Below are positions 27,412-36,673 of a stretch of DNA of 64,000 nucleotides, in pieces. The translations under genes and the position numbers were made by a program. Origin of the DNA: Halegenticoccus tardaugens (GTDB lineage: Archaea; Halobacteriota; Halobacteria; Halobacteriales; Haloferacaceae); the NCBI RefSeq assembly GCF_004116405.1, contig NZ_SDIC01000008.1:62001-126000 (forward strand). Reading direction: 5' to 3'. Within the stretch, counting starts at the first letter, position 1; each line of letters opens with the position of its first letter. Below the pieces are notes generated by a model. It did not search any database and was not told the DNA's origin. It saw nothing but the letters and a program-made list of their open reading frames with translations.

Positions 27412-28257
27412 TTAGTCGTCTGCAGTGATGTCTTCGACTTCCTTTTCGCCGAGTTCGGCCGCGACGAAGTCGGGTTCGCGCTTCTCGAGGAACGCCGAGA
27501 TCCCTTCCTTCGCGCCAGCCGTCTCGAAGAGCTGGTTCTGGAGTTCACGCTCGTGGGCGAGTGCATCCCAGAGTGGGAGCTCCATCCCCTCGTTGACGGC
27601 GAGTTTGTCGAAGCCGACCGCACGGTTCGGGAGTTCGGCGATCTGGTGGGCGAACTCGAGTGCCTTCTCCTCGAGTTCCTCCGGCGGGTGGATCTCGTCG
27701 AATAGGCCGATGTCGAGCGCCTTCTGAGGATTGAGCGTCTCACCCGTTACCATCATCTTCAGCGCTTTCGAGCGGCCGATGTAGCGCGGGAGCAGCTGCG
27801 TGCCGGCCTCGCCCGGGATGAGACCGAGTTCGACCTCCGGGACGCCGACGTTGTACGAGTCGTCGTCGCCGATGTAGCGGAAATCACAGGCGAGGGCGAA
27901 CTCGAGACCGCCGCCCATACAGTGGCCGTCCACTGCGGCGATGAACAGCGTGTCCGTCGTTCGCATCTTCATGATCGTCTCCTTGCTCGTCTGGCTGGCC
28001 TTCCCGATGTGGCGACCAGGTTTGTCCTGCAACGCCTGGATGTCGTAACCCGACGAGAAGAACTTCTCGTTCTCACTCGCGAGCACGACCACACGAACTT
28101 CCTCGTCGAAGCGGATGCTCTCCACTGCCGACTGGAGTTCGATAATCATGTCGAGGTCATGTGCGTTCGCTGGTGGGCGGTCGATCCGAAGGATGCCCAC
28201 GTGGCCGTCCATCTCGGTCGTAAAGTTTTCTAGCTCGAGCTCGCTAAACGAGTCCAT
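27412..28257 (-). CDS. Enoyl-CoA hydratase/isomerase
   Basis: About 281 residues from MDSFSELE (an ATG eight codons upstream is possible). The crotonase fold shows the oxyanion loop FFSSGYDIQAL and DGHCMGGGLEFALACD. The first catalytic Glu is present in GVPEVELGLIPGEAGTQ; at the second position the residue is Lys (KALKMM). The C-terminus ends in an acidic tail GEKEVEDITADD. It is convergent with the acyl-CoA dehydrogenase and divergent from the PPOX gene at 28338. Confidence 0.87.
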   Translation of the reverse strand: MDSFSELELENFTTEMDGHVGILRIDRPPANAHDLDMIIELQSAVESIRFDEEVRVVVLASENEKFFSSGYDIQALQDKPGRHIGKASQTSKETIMKMRTTDTLFIAAVDGHCMGGGLEFALACDFRYIGDDDSYNVGVPEVELGLIPGEAGTQLLPRYIGRSKALKMMVTGETLNPQKALDIGLFDEIHPPEELEEKALEFAHQIAELPNRAVGFDKLAVNEGMELPLWDALAHERELQNQLFETAGAKEGISAFLEKREPDFVAAELGEKEVEDITADD

Positions 28258-28337
28258 TACATGCTTGCCATCACGACCCACCTACATATAGATTTCCATG
28301 GAGTAAGAATCATGTTTGGCATCCCCCAACGGGGAGT

Positions 28338-28772
28338 GTGCCTCGAGACTACGACAAGATCGCACTCACCGACCAGAAGCGAGCAGAGCTCCTCGAAGAA
28401 GTACCGGTCATGCGGTTCGCGACCGTCGGCAAAGACGGACTCCCGCACGTGGTTCCGGTCCAGTTCGCCGAGGTGGACGGGCTGGTCTGTTTCGAGACCG
28501 ACGACGACGCGGTCAAGACGTGGAACGTCAGAGAGACCGGAAAAGCTGCGGCAGTAGTCGACGCTGGCGGCCACGACTACATCCAGCATCGGGGAATCAT
28601 GTGGCGTGGCGACGCACGCGTCGTCGATGACAGAGAGACTGAGAAGGAGATTGAGCGGGCGCTGTTCGGGACGGTGAAATCAATAGACGGAGCGGAGGGA
28701 CACGACCGGGTGAAGATCGCACTGAAGCCACGGACCGAGGTCACGTGGGACTTCCGACGGCTCTTACCTTAG
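28338..28772 (+). CDS. Pyridoxamine 5'-phosphate oxidase-like FMN-binding protein
   Basis: A 144-residue split-barrel protein with the pattern VPVMRFATVGKDGLPHVVPV followed by the strand GLVCFETDDDAVKTWNV, typical of PPOX-like or F420/FMN-binding oxidoreductases. A GTG start at 28338 is used; no ATG is available nearby. Members bind flavin or F420 and act on diverse small molecules. Its stop overlaps the end of the convergent Zn-ribbon gene by 4 bp. Confidence 0.78.
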   Translation: MPRDYDKIALTDQKRAELLEEVPVMRFATVGKDGLPHVVPVQFAEVDGLVCFETDDDAVKTWNVRETGKAAAVVDAGGHDYIQHRGIMWRGDARVVDDRETEKEIERALFGTVKSIDGAEGHDRVKIALKPRTEVTWDFRRLLP

Positions 28773-28960
28773 CGACCGGTGTCGGGCCGCTCGCCGTCGT
28801 ACTTGAGTCGCTCGAACATCGTGTGACAGCCGTTGCAGTAGTACTGGCTCTTCGAGATCTCCGACCCGAACGCCGACTCCTGTTCGACGTCCTGTGACCC
28901 GCAGAAGGGACACGTCGGGACGAACTGTTCAGCGTCGGACTCGTCGTTCATGACGCTCAT
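28769..28960 (-). CDS. PaaD C-terminal-like zinc-ribbon protein
   Basis: A 63-residue protein starting MSVMNDESD, overlapping the paaC stop by 4 bp (ATGA). Two CxxC pairs, CPFCGSQDVEQES and YYCNGCHTMFE, form a zinc ribbon that matches the C-terminal domain of bacterial PaaD. The upstream PaaD here lacks that ribbon, so PaaD seems split into two genes. It is the last gene of the paa operon. A role in metal-centre assembly of the epoxidase is inferred from the bacterial family. Confidence 0.8.
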   Translation of the reverse strand: MSVMNDESDAEQFVPTCPFCGSQDVEQESAFGSEISKSQYYCNGCHTMFERLKYDGERPDTGR

Positions 28961-29721
28961 TCCGCCGCGAACTGCTTGTTCTTGACTCCGACGAGCGAGT
29001 CGACGACCGACTGGCTGATCGCGTTGGTGCTGACCCGTCGGCGTCGGCTCCCCCATTCGTCGACCGTCGGTCCCTCGGTGTCAACACCGTCGAGTGAGAC
29101 GCCGGTCCCGGCGAGCAACGTCTCGTAGTGAGCAAGGAGTGCGGAGCGGAGTTCCGCCGCGGAGCGGTCGCTGAACCCGGCCTGGACGACGGGGTCGGAG
29201 TCGGCGTCGTACCCCTTGGGGCCGACGAACGTCAGTGCCTGCGGCAGCACCGCTTCGAGTGCCTGCTGCAGCTCCACGGGGTTCTCCTCTGCGAGCGTCT
29301 CCAGTCGCGCGTCTTGATACTCAAGGTGAAAGAACTCGTCTTCACCGATCTTGTCGACCAGTCCGCGGAAGTCCTCGGAGGTAATCGAGTCGAGCATGTA
29401 CCAGGCCGCTCTGTCGACAACGGAGACGGTCGCGACGTACTCGGCCCATGTATCGGGCGTCTCGTCGAGTGGTTCCGCGTTACAGAACTCCTCAGGGTCG
29501 CGGTTTCCCTCCAGCCACTGGGGGTCGCGTCCCTGCTGTTCGAGGAGGCGGAACAGTTGACGAACGTGTCCAACCTCGTCCTGGGCGGCACTCGCACCGC
29601 CGATGTCGTCCTCGAGACTGGGGCCGCCGAGCATCCACTCGGCGTAGCGGTGAGAGAGTACCAACTTTGTGTCGGCGATGGCCTGGATGTAGTTGACCGC
29701 CTCGGTCGGCCACTCGCTCAT
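28957..29721 (-). CDS. paaC: Aryl-CoA epoxidase subunit PaaC
   Basis: The 254-residue ferritin-like structural subunit of the ring-1,2-phenylacetyl-CoA epoxidase family. The helix motifs AQDEVGHVRQLF (about residue 50) and GEDEFFHLEYQDARLE (about 130) are remnants of di-iron ExxH motifs, which in PaaC do not form the catalytic centre. It pairs with PaaA as the alpha/beta scaffold. It overlaps paaB upstream and the Zn-ribbon gene downstream by 4 bp each. Confidence 0.92.
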   Translation of the reverse strand: MSEWPTEAVNYIQAIADTKLVLSHRYAEWMLGGPSLEDDIGGASAAQDEVGHVRQLFRLLEQQGRDPQWLEGNRDPEEFCNAEPLDETPDTWAEYVATVSVVDRAAWYMLDSITSEDFRGLVDKIGEDEFFHLEYQDARLETLAEENPVELQQALEAVLPQALTFVGPKGYDADSDPVVQAGFSDRSAAELRSALLAHYETLLAGTGVSLDGVDTEGPTVDEWGSRRRRVSTNAISQSVVDSLVGVKNKQFAAE

Positions 29722-29927
29722 GCATCCACCTCAGGCGACGGTGCCGCGTGTTCACCAGTCACTTCAACGACGTGTTCCCGTCGCACGACGGCCATGTAGT
29801 CCCAGCTCTCCTCGTCGAACGTGGTCCGCGCGTAGGACTTCGCCAGCGTGTCGCTGTCCGCCTCGACGCGGCCCACGTGGATCGTCTCGTCGCCCGGGTT
29901 GAGTCGGGCGAAAACTTCGTATTTCAT
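29718..29927 (-). CDS. paaB: Aryl-CoA epoxidase small subunit PaaB
   Basis: A 69-residue protein starting MKYEVFARLNPGDETIHVGR, the standard PaaB beginning; the longer frame upstream is a shadow of paaD. PaaB bridges PaaAC heterodimers in the bacterial epoxidase. Its length is shorter than bacterial PaaB (about 95) but has the core with SWDYMAVVRREHV. It overlaps paaC and paaD by 4 bp each, which indicates tight translational coupling. Confidence 0.92.
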   Translation of the reverse strand: MKYEVFARLNPGDETIHVGRVEADSDTLAKSYARTTFDEESWDYMAVVRREHVVEVTGEHAAPSPEVDA

Positions 29928-30298
29928 AGGCTGATACCTGCCTCGCGCATCTTCTCGCGCACGTCGGGCGTGAGCATCTCCTTCGACCAGACCGGGTCCC
30001 AGACAACGTCGACCGTCACGGAGTCGACACCCGACACCGGACGGAGGATGCTCTTGATGTCCGACTGGATGAACTCGTAGGCGGGACAGCCCATACACGG
30101 GAACGTCATCTCGACGGTGACGTCACCGTCGTCGACCTGCACGTCGTAGATCATCGCCATCTCCACGAGGCTAACGGGGATGTGCGGATCGGGGATCTCG
30201 TCGATGAGGTTCCACAGATCACGCTCGAACGCTGTCGTCTCCTCGTCGGGTCCGAGTTCGATCATACCGCTCTCATGGGAGGCCACGTTCACACTCAT
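29924..30298 (-). CDS. paaD: PaaD, MIP18/DUF59 domain only
   Basis: A 124-residue MIP18-family protein: LIDEIPDPHIPVSLVEMAMI at the start of the fold, the cysteine motif FPCMGCPAYEFI and the C-terminal VVWDPVWSKEML segment. Bacterial PaaD continues into a zinc-ribbon domain that is missing here and encoded separately at 28769. The start MSVNVASH is set by a 4-bp overlap with paaA. It is placed second in the operon, before paaB, unlike the bacterial order. It likely matures the di-iron site of PaaA. Confidence 0.9.
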   Translation of the reverse strand: MSVNVASHESGMIELGPDEETTAFERDLWNLIDEIPDPHIPVSLVEMAMIYDVQVDDGDVTVEMTFPCMGCPAYEFIQSDIKSILRPVSGVDSVTVDVVWDPVWSKEMLTPDVREKMREAGISL

Positions 30299-31215
30299 GC
30301 TTTGACCTCCAGCTTCCCGGATTGGAGCATGTTCACGTACTTCTCGTTTGCCGGACCGCGCGAGCGCCAGCGATCGATGACGTCGGACCAGGAGATGGGC
30401 TGGTCGTACAGCCACTCCTTGTTCTTCTCGTCGAACGCAATTGGCATGTCGTACTCGAGGACGTACTCTTCCTGCTCCTCGTCGTAGTGAGCGGGGATGT
30501 CCAGTCCGAGTTCCTTACAGAGCGGGACGACGCTGTCCATCCACTCTTGCCGGAGTTCGTCGTTTGACTTCCCCTTGATGCGGTACTCCAACTGGTCGTC
30601 GTGCTGCTTCTGGTCGTCCGGGAGACCAAACCATTCCATGCCGATGGGGAACATCCAGTTGACCGCCTCTTGGAGCTTCTGTTTCGTCTTGTCGTTCTTC
30701 CGGGCAAGGCGACGCATCCACGTCTCGCCGTGTCGCAGGTGGAACTGCTCTTCTTTGCTCACTTTCGTCAGTGCGCGCTTCCATGGTGCATACGAGGTAT
30801 TCTCGTGGATGTCGCCGAGGAGGACGATACCGGCACGGTCGAACATCCCGTGTGCGGAGACCAGTTCGGCGAAGTTGTCGATATGCTGGTCGAACCCGTA
30901 CGTGTTCCGCCACTCGTGAGGCTCTCGCTCGTAGATCAGCTCCTCGCGACTGACGCCGAGGTCCTCCAGCAGCCGGTAGGCGATATGTCCATGGCCGAGT
31001 TCGTCCTGGATGACGCTTACACACGACGTGCGGGCGTCCAGACTGGGTGCGTTGAGCGACTGCTCGTAGTACGCAGGGGCGCTCATGAGTTCGGTGTCGC
31101 CGGACACCTTGAGGATCGTCTTCAGCGCTTTCAGATAGCCGTCGGTCATCTCATTGGTCGATTCGATCATCCGTCCGTTCTGCAGCTCTTTCTTGAACTG
31201 CTGCTCGCTGACCAT
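30295..31215 (-). CDS. paaA: Aryl-CoA epoxidase catalytic subunit PaaA
   Basis: The 306-residue protein has two di-iron ExxH motifs in helices, SVIQDELGHGHIAY (about residue 70) and VSKEEQFHLRHGETW (about 155), which with two further Glu residues bind the O2-activating iron pair. PaaA epoxidises the ring of phenylacetyl-CoA. The start MVSEQQF is used; the frame continues upstream but loses homology. It is the first gene of paaA-paaD-paaB-paaC-ribbon; an AT-rich stretch at 31230-31290 is the probable promoter. No PaaE reductase is in the operon. Confidence 0.93.
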   Translation of the reverse strand: MVSEQQFKKELQNGRMIESTNEMTDGYLKALKTILKVSGDTELMSAPAYYEQSLNAPSLDARTSCVSVIQDELGHGHIAYRLLEDLGVSREELIYEREPHEWRNTYGFDQHIDNFAELVSAHGMFDRAGIVLLGDIHENTSYAPWKRALTKVSKEEQFHLRHGETWMRRLARKNDKTKQKLQEAVNWMFPIGMEWFGLPDDQKQHDDQLEYRIKGKSNDELRQEWMDSVVPLCKELGLDIPAHYDEEQEEYVLEYDMPIAFDEKNKEWLYDQPISWSDVIDRWRSRGPANEKYVNMLQSGKLEVKA

Positions 31216-31347
31216 AGTAGTTGCCTCAACTAAAGATGAGAAGCCATCGTTAATAACTCTTTCTAGTATTATTACACTGTCATTATTGGCGGCGCAAGGC
31301 GAGAACGACCGAGGATTTATTGTCCCAATACCGAGAGGGCGTACCAT

Positions 31348-32234
31348 ATCGAAGCGGAGCAGGACACCATCTGACGGTGTCGTCGACACGCACGCCCACA
31401 TGAACCCGTTCTGGCGCCTGAACGACGAGGGCGGATCGACGCTCGAATCCCCCTTAACGGACTTCACCGCGAAGCGGACACTCGCAAAGAACCCCGACGA
31501 GTTCGGCTCCTATCTCAACTCGCACGGAGTCCCTATGGCCACGATCATCAACTACGTTACAGAGAACATAGGAGTACACCCACGACACCAACGAGTGGGC
31601 GGCGAAGTTCCTCGATACGAACCCCAACCGAATCATAGCGTTCGGCGGGTTTGATCCGCGTCTCGCCGATAACCCCGAAGAAGTCGTCAAACGAGCGATC
31701 GACGACCTCGCGCTGGACGGAATCAAACTCCATCCGCCTCACCAAGGGATCAACGCGAACGACTCCCGCGACGGCCCAGGCACGCGCGGCCTCGAGGGAC
31801 TGCGCGGCCTCTATGAGCGATGTGAGAGCGCCAGCGTCCCCGTCATGATTCACCCGGGGGAGAGTATCTTCCCGAGTGTGCGTTCGCGCTACACCGACCC
31901 GATACAACTCGACGACGTCGCCGTCGACTTCCCCAATCTCCCGGTCGTCGTGGCACAATGCGGGCGGCCTATGTACACCGACGAAGCGTGATTCCTCCTC
32001 TCTCGGCACGACAACGTCTACCTCGACATCTCGTCATTCCCTCCACAGAACCTGCTCGACTACCTCCAGGACATCGAGGAGGTGGTCGAACGTGTATTGT
32101 TCGTGAGCAACTGGCCCGGACCGATGGTCCCCGACATCGGCGACAACGTCGAAGCGTTGCGGCGTTTGGAGCGTCCCGACGCCGTCGTCGACTTGATACT
32201 CCGCGGTACGGCCGAAGAACTGTACGGTCTCTGA
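31348..32234 (+). pseudogene. Amidohydrolase 2-family protein, disrupted
   Basis: The first frame has VDTHAHMNPFW (metal-binding HxH) to IINYVTEN. A frameshift near 31565 leads to KFLDTNPNRIIAFGGFDP, IKLHPPHQGINAND, VPVMIHPGES and VVVAQCGRPM. An in-frame TGA near 31990 interrupts it before NVYLDISSF, and it ends at a stop at 32232-32234. The start codon is not clear (ATA where ATG would be expected). Intact relatives are TIM-barrel decarboxylases/hydrolases of the 2-amino-3-carboxymuconate-semialdehyde-decarboxylase type. It is divergent from paaA. Confidence 0.82.
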
Positions 32235-32274
32235 GAGGGACAACATATTTAATGTAGGTTACCGACCATCCGGT

Positions 32275-32757
32275 ATGGAATTCACAGTCAGACAGGCCAG
32301 TCCCAGCGACGAAGACGAGTTGCTGGAACTGTGGCATGGATTCACATCCCACCTCTCGGAGTACGACGAACGATACCGCCACAAAGAGAGCGCAGACGAC
32401 CGGTGGCTGTCGTACTTCGAGAGCCACCTCGTCGACTCGAAGTACGGTACCGTGTTCGTGGCCGAACACGAGGGCGAACTCGTCGGGATCGCCGAAGCGC
32501 GAGTGATGGGAAACCATCCGATCTTCCGTCTCGAGAACCACGGCTACATCAACGGCCATTTCGTCGCCGAATCCCACCGGGATCAAGGGATCGGCAGAGC
32601 GCTCGTCGAAGCGGCAGCAGACTGGTTCGCGAGTCCGCCACGTGAAGTCGATTTCTTTAGGATCAACACGATCGAAGGCGACGACACCGCTGAAGAGGTC
32701 TACGAAGCACTCGGGCTCCGTCCAGTCGAACACATCTACGAAAAACGTCTCGAGTGA
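32275..32757 (+). CDS. GNAT-family N-acetyltransferase
   Basis: The 160-residue protein begins EFTVRQASPSDEDELLELW and has acetyl-CoA motif A as ESHRDQGIGRALVEAAADW (Q/RxxGxG/A), then the C-terminal VYEALGLRPVEHIYEKRL. It acetylates an amine of unknown identity. The ferredoxin gene begins 2 bp after its stop, so the two form a transcription unit. Confidence 0.9.
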   Translation: MEFTVRQASPSDEDELLELWHGFTSHLSEYDERYRHKESADDRWLSYFESHLVDSKYGTVFVAEHEGELVGIAEARVMGNHPIFRLENHGYINGHFVAESHRDQGIGRALVEAAADWFASPPREVDFFRINTIEGDDTAEEVYEALGLRPVEHIYEKRLE

Positions 32758-32758
32758 T

Positions 32759-33040
32759 ATGGTTGAAACGTACGAAGTCGAGTTCGTCGACGAGGGAATC
32801 ACACTCGAGGTTCCGGCCAACAAGCCGTTACTCGAAGCAGCAGAGGAGGTCGGTCTCGATCTCAATTACCAGTGTCGGATGGGAGTGTGTGGCGTCTGCT
32901 CGGGGCGGATTCTCGAAGGTGAGGTCGACCAAACGGAAGGGATGTTTCTCTCGGACAGTGAGCGGGAGGAGGGATACGTGCTGACGTGTATCGCCAAACC
33001 TCGCTCCGATCTGAAAATCGAGACCAACACTGGTCCGTAA
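32759..33040 (+). CDS. [2Fe-2S] plant-type ferredoxin
   Basis: A 93-residue ferredoxin with the ligand pattern CRMGVCGVC (C39, C44, C47) and a fourth Cys at VLTCIAK (C77), the CX4CX2C...C spacing of plant-type ferredoxins. It lacks the N-terminal acidic insertion of the major halophilic ferredoxin, so it is probably a dedicated electron carrier. Being close to the paa operon, which has no PaaE, it could feed electrons to the epoxidase; this is inference. It follows the GNAT gene by 1 bp. Confidence 0.92.
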   Translation: MVETYEVEFVDEGITLEVPANKPLLEAAEEVGLDLNYQCRMGVCGVCSGRILEGEVDQTEGMFLSDSEREEGYVLTCIAKPRSDLKIETNTGP

Positions 33041-33480
33041 CCGTCCTGGGGTCCGAACTACCCTCTCCTCTCGTGTCCATCGAATTGGTGAGTAACGACG
33101 CCGAACTCCGTCCATGACTGGTGTTTACAGTTAATGTTTACAATCTCCACCCACTATCCATCACAACCGTACAACTGTAACACTTCACTGTCTCAATCTT
33201 TTCTGAGAGGAACTTGAGAAGGAGATGAAATAAGATAGTATATCCCATTACAACGATAGGGCTGTACGTCTCCATGCTTTCTTCAGGCATACCGGGTAAG
33301 GTGGCAAGGACAGAAGCAATTCGAGCGGGCGTAAACGCGTCAGTATACGTTGTTCGTTAACTTTTGGCGTGATTAGACGTAGGGCCTTCGAGACGGACGG
33401 ACCGACGGTTCCCGGCCGGTCGTCAAGAGAAGAGTGTCTCTACAGGAGGAGGGCTACGACTTAGGAACGGGACCGTCGCA
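33041..33480. other. Intergenic spacer, no gene recognised
   Basis: About 440 AT-richer bases between the ferredoxin and the convergent CoA ligase. A direct repeat of GTTTACA occurs near 33123-33142. No gene or IS end is evident. Confidence 0.4.
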
Positions 33481-35121
33481 TCAGGCGAGTTGGCGCTCTT
33501 GCTTCCGAAGCTCGGTCCGTCGGATCTTTCCGGTCTCCGTTCGCGGGAGCGCCTCCACGAACTCGATCGCCCGGGGATACTTGTACGGTGCGAGCGTGTT
33601 CTTCACGAGATTCTGGAGTTCCGCGATCAGTGCATCACTCGTCTCGGCAGTGGGCGTCGAGACGATAAACGCTTTGACGATCTGACCGCGCTCATCGTCG
33701 GGGACGCCAACGACGGCCACCTCGGCGACCGACTCGTGACCTTCCAGCACCGTCTCGACTTCCGGACCGGGGATGTTGTATCCGCTGGAGATGATTAGGT
33801 CGTCGCGGCGTGATTTGTACTCGAAGCGGCCGTCCTCTCGTTGGACGAAGATGTCTCCCGGGAGCGACCAACCGTCGGCGACAACCTCCTCCTGTTTGTC
33901 CGGCCGATTCCAGTAGGTCATCCCGGTCGGACCGCGGACGGCGAGCAGCCCTGGAGTACCGCGAGGGACCTCCTCTTTCGTCTCTGGGTCGACGATCTTA
34001 CACTCGTAGCCCGGGACCGGGAACCCGGTCGCGCTCGGGTCAATCTGACCGTCATACCGGTGGCTGACGAAGATGTGGAGCATCTCCGTCGTCCCGATGC
34101 CGTCGAGCAGCGGGATACCGTACTCGTCCTGAAATTCGTTGAACGTCGTCGGGGTGAGCGGTTCTCCCGCACTCATCCCGACGCGAAGCGACGAAACATC
34201 GTACCGCTCGGGACCGTCGGGATGTTTCGCAAGAATCTGATTGTACCCCGTGGGGATCGAACAGAAGACGGTGATGCCGTGGGACTCGATGGCGTCGAGC
34301 AACGACTCGGGTGTCGCGTCCTCGACGAGCGCTGTACTTGCGCCGAACCGAAGCGGGAACGTGACCAGTCCGCCATAGCCGTACGCGAAGGGAAGCGGCG
34401 GATTCCCGCCGAAGACGTCGTCCTCGGTCGGTTCGAGGCAGTACCGCGCGTAACTGTCCGCAGTGGCGAGCAGCTGCCGGTGCGTGTGGAAAGTTCCCTT
34501 CGGTCGTCCAGTCGTCCCACTCGTGTAGAGCATCAGCGCGAGGTCGTCGCGTTTAGTCTCGTAAGGTTCGAGTTTCGGGGAGGCAGTTTCGAGGAGTTCG
34601 TCGAAGTCGTGGTGGTCATGGTTGGTTCCGTTTCGATCGACGACGATCACCTCGTCAAGCGTCTTGAGATCGTCGAGCGCAGCATCGAGTTCGCCGAATA
34701 GCTTGTCGTAGACAATGGCGGCCGTCGCTTCGGCGTCGTTGATGATGTACGTCAACTCCTTCGCGCGAAGCAGCTTCATCGATGGAAGCGCGACGCCACC
34801 GATCTTCTGCACCGCCAGACAGGAGATGACGGCCTCGGGCCGGTTCGAGAACCGGACTAACACCCGGTCGCCTGGCCCGACGCCCAGTTCGCGAAGCGCG
34901 TTGCCGAGCCGGTTCACTCGCTCTTGCAACTCGGTGTACGTCAGTTCAGAATCTTCGAACTTGATGGCGACGTTCTCGCCCTGACCCTCGGCGACGGGTG
35001 TATCGACGAGTTTTGCTGCGACGTTGAGCTGCTGTGGGTAATGTAACTCGGGAAGCGGATGGACGAAATCCGGAGTAGTATCCTGATCAGGGAGGTATCC
35101 CTGTGGAATATTCTCTTGCAT
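33481..35121 (-). CDS. AMP-forming aryl/acyl-CoA ligase (benzoate/2-aminobenzoate-CoA-ligase-like), copy 2
   Basis: The 546-residue paralogue of the ligase at 20218, with the same motifs: LMLYTSGTTGRPKG, GGNPPLPFAYGYGGLVTFPL, LDGIGTTEMLHIF, RRDDLIISSGYNIPGPEVE and the catalytic Lys in RTETGKIRRTEL. The start is MQENIPQGYLPD. The A-motif region resembles benzoate-type ligases, so the substrate is probably an aromatic acid that enters the nearby paa-type pathway. Bacterial PaaK-like phenylacetate-CoA ligase is a different clade and is absent from the window. Confidence 0.9.
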   Translation of the reverse strand: MQENIPQGYLPDQDTTPDFVHPLPELHYPQQLNVAAKLVDTPVAEGQGENVAIKFEDSELTYTELQERVNRLGNALRELGVGPGDRVLVRFSNRPEAVISCLAVQKIGGVALPSMKLLRAKELTYIINDAEATAAIVYDKLFGELDAALDDLKTLDEVIVVDRNGTNHDHHDFDELLETASPKLEPYETKRDDLALMLYTSGTTGRPKGTFHTHRQLLATADSYARYCLEPTEDDVFGGNPPLPFAYGYGGLVTFPLRFGASTALVEDATPESLLDAIESHGITVFCSIPTGYNQILAKHPDGPERYDVSSLRVGMSAGEPLTPTTFNEFQDEYGIPLLDGIGTTEMLHIFVSHRYDGQIDPSATGFPVPGYECKIVDPETKEEVPRGTPGLLAVRGPTGMTYWNRPDKQEEVVADGWSLPGDIFVQREDGRFEYKSRRDDLIISSGYNIPGPEVETVLEGHESVAEVAVVGVPDDERGQIVKAFIVSTPTAETSDALIAELQNLVKNTLAPYKYPRAIEFVEALPRTETGKIRRTELRKQERQLA

Positions 35122-35406
35122 ATGCGGATAGACGATACTGGTTTACCATGAAATAACTTACGGTGAACACGGCCAATCGACGTCGGGTGGTCGGGTCGAG
35201 TTCGGTCACTTGGCTGATATCGAAGCGAACCGTTCGTGCGTCGGACAGGCGTCTCCTCCATGCGGGTGATGGCGAGAGAGAGACGGGAGATCATCGGATC
35301 CTATCCACGGACCTTCTCGAAGTCGCTCATCCCGATACACTGTACAGGGGAACTTTTCGAACCAATCGGCGGGTGAGTTGAGTTTCAGTCCGAGAAAGTT
35401 GAGACA

Positions 35407-35854
35407 CTATTGAAGATGATGTTTCAAGTCACCTCTAAACTTCGTCAGCCATTGACGAAGTAATCTATGATGGTTCTCGCGAGTGTTTGTGTGAGCGTAA
35501 CTGATCACGTGTGTGTCGGAAGGCGTGGACGGCAATCTGATGTTCCACGCCCTCCACTTTCTCGATCTCGCTGTAGATCGTGTAGTCGTCGGTACAGAGA
35601 ATCACGCTTCTGGCTCCGGATACAGCGATGTCTTCGTCGGCATCTTTGAGATCCCTACACGCGAGAAACCGAACTGGTCCGTCGGGATGACGGATGAGTA
35701 TCAACACTGGTGGCTTGCCTGAGTCGAATCGTTCTCGTCCTTTTTTGAGTCCGCGCGAGCGCGGACTCTCATCCCATTTACTCGACTCACTAACTGGTAG
35801 TTTCGCGTACCAAAGACTCCCCCTCCAAACGACCATACTTATACACCGAGACAC
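35407..35854 (-). pseudogene. IS1595-family (ISH4-like) transposase remnant
   Basis: On the minus strand the frame 35465-35854 has SRGLKKGRERFDSGKPPVL and VILCTDDYTIYSEIEKVEGV, with the catalytic-domain Asp. Near 35480 the frame shifts to AHTNTRENHHRLLRQWLTKF and ends RGDLKHHLQ-stop at 35407, matching the (HT)NTCENRHSFLRxWLAKFRG pattern of haloarchaeal IS1595 transposases. The N-terminal part is missing. Ends were not identified. Confidence 0.78.
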
Positions 35855-35938
35855 TTCTACTATCTATTGTGTTGATTTAAGATGTCGTCCGAGAGTTCCA
35901 AGGAGAGGATATATGTACGAAAACGTTAAACACGTGCT

Positions 35939-36591
35939 ATGGTCGAGCCGTTCATCGAGATCGATACCGAGAACGAGAATTTCGAATCCATGAGAGCGAT
36001 CCAAGAACTTTCACCCGAAACACTGGCGGGAGAGGTGACAACGGTCATCGGTCCGACGGAGCCGGGAAGACGACGAGGATTCGGAGAATCATGAACCCCG
36101 CGCCACACGAGATCCGGCGCAAGGACGTCTTGTGGGTAACAGAAGACCGACTCGTCTTTTCGAACCTCACCGCCGAGGACAACGTCGCACTCGCCGCCAA
36201 CGTCGAGGAGATGAAGATCCACAGCGACGTGTTCGACCGCTTTCCCCGACTCGACAAACACCGAGACCAGATCGCAGGGACAAAGAGCGACGGAGAACAG
36301 CAGATGCTCGCGATTGCCCAAGCGATGGTCGGGCCGACCCCCGACCACCCTAGGCTCGACGAACCATCTGAGGGATCCACCCCGCAGATCGTCGACGATG
36401 CGATGGAAACGGCACACGAATTCAACGAGGACGGGATCACTGACCTCCTCGTCGAACAGAACGCCGAGATGGCACTCGAAATAAAAGACTACGCGTACGT
36501 CTTAGAGCGGGGACGCATCGTCCACGAGGCACCGCCGGCGGAACTTCTCGCAGAGCGTGAGACAGTGGAGTCGTACCTCGGAGTCCACTGA
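35939..36591 (+). pseudogene. Branched-chain/aromatic ABC transporter ATPase (LivF-like), disrupted
   Basis: The gene starts MVEPFIEIDTENENFESM and runs to VTTVIGPT. A frameshift inside the Walker A motif (expected GPNGAGKTT; DNA reads GGAGCCGGGAAGACGACG out of frame) leads to the second part, beginning near 36091 (DVLWVTEDRLVFSNLTAEDN). This part keeps a weakened ABC signature (KSDGEQQMLAIAQAM), a Walker B-like PRLDEPSEG and a LivF C-terminus (YVLERGRIVHEAPPAELL). Part of the Walker A/Q-loop interval is deleted. LivF ATPases power uptake of amino acids or aromatic acids. No LivG, H, M or K gene is in the window. Confidence 0.8.
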
Positions 36592-36673
36592 TGATCCGAA
36601 CAGCGCCACAAAAGATGGTTCGACCAGCATTACAGAAATACCACACACGAAATCAGCGACGGAGGGATCTCGA

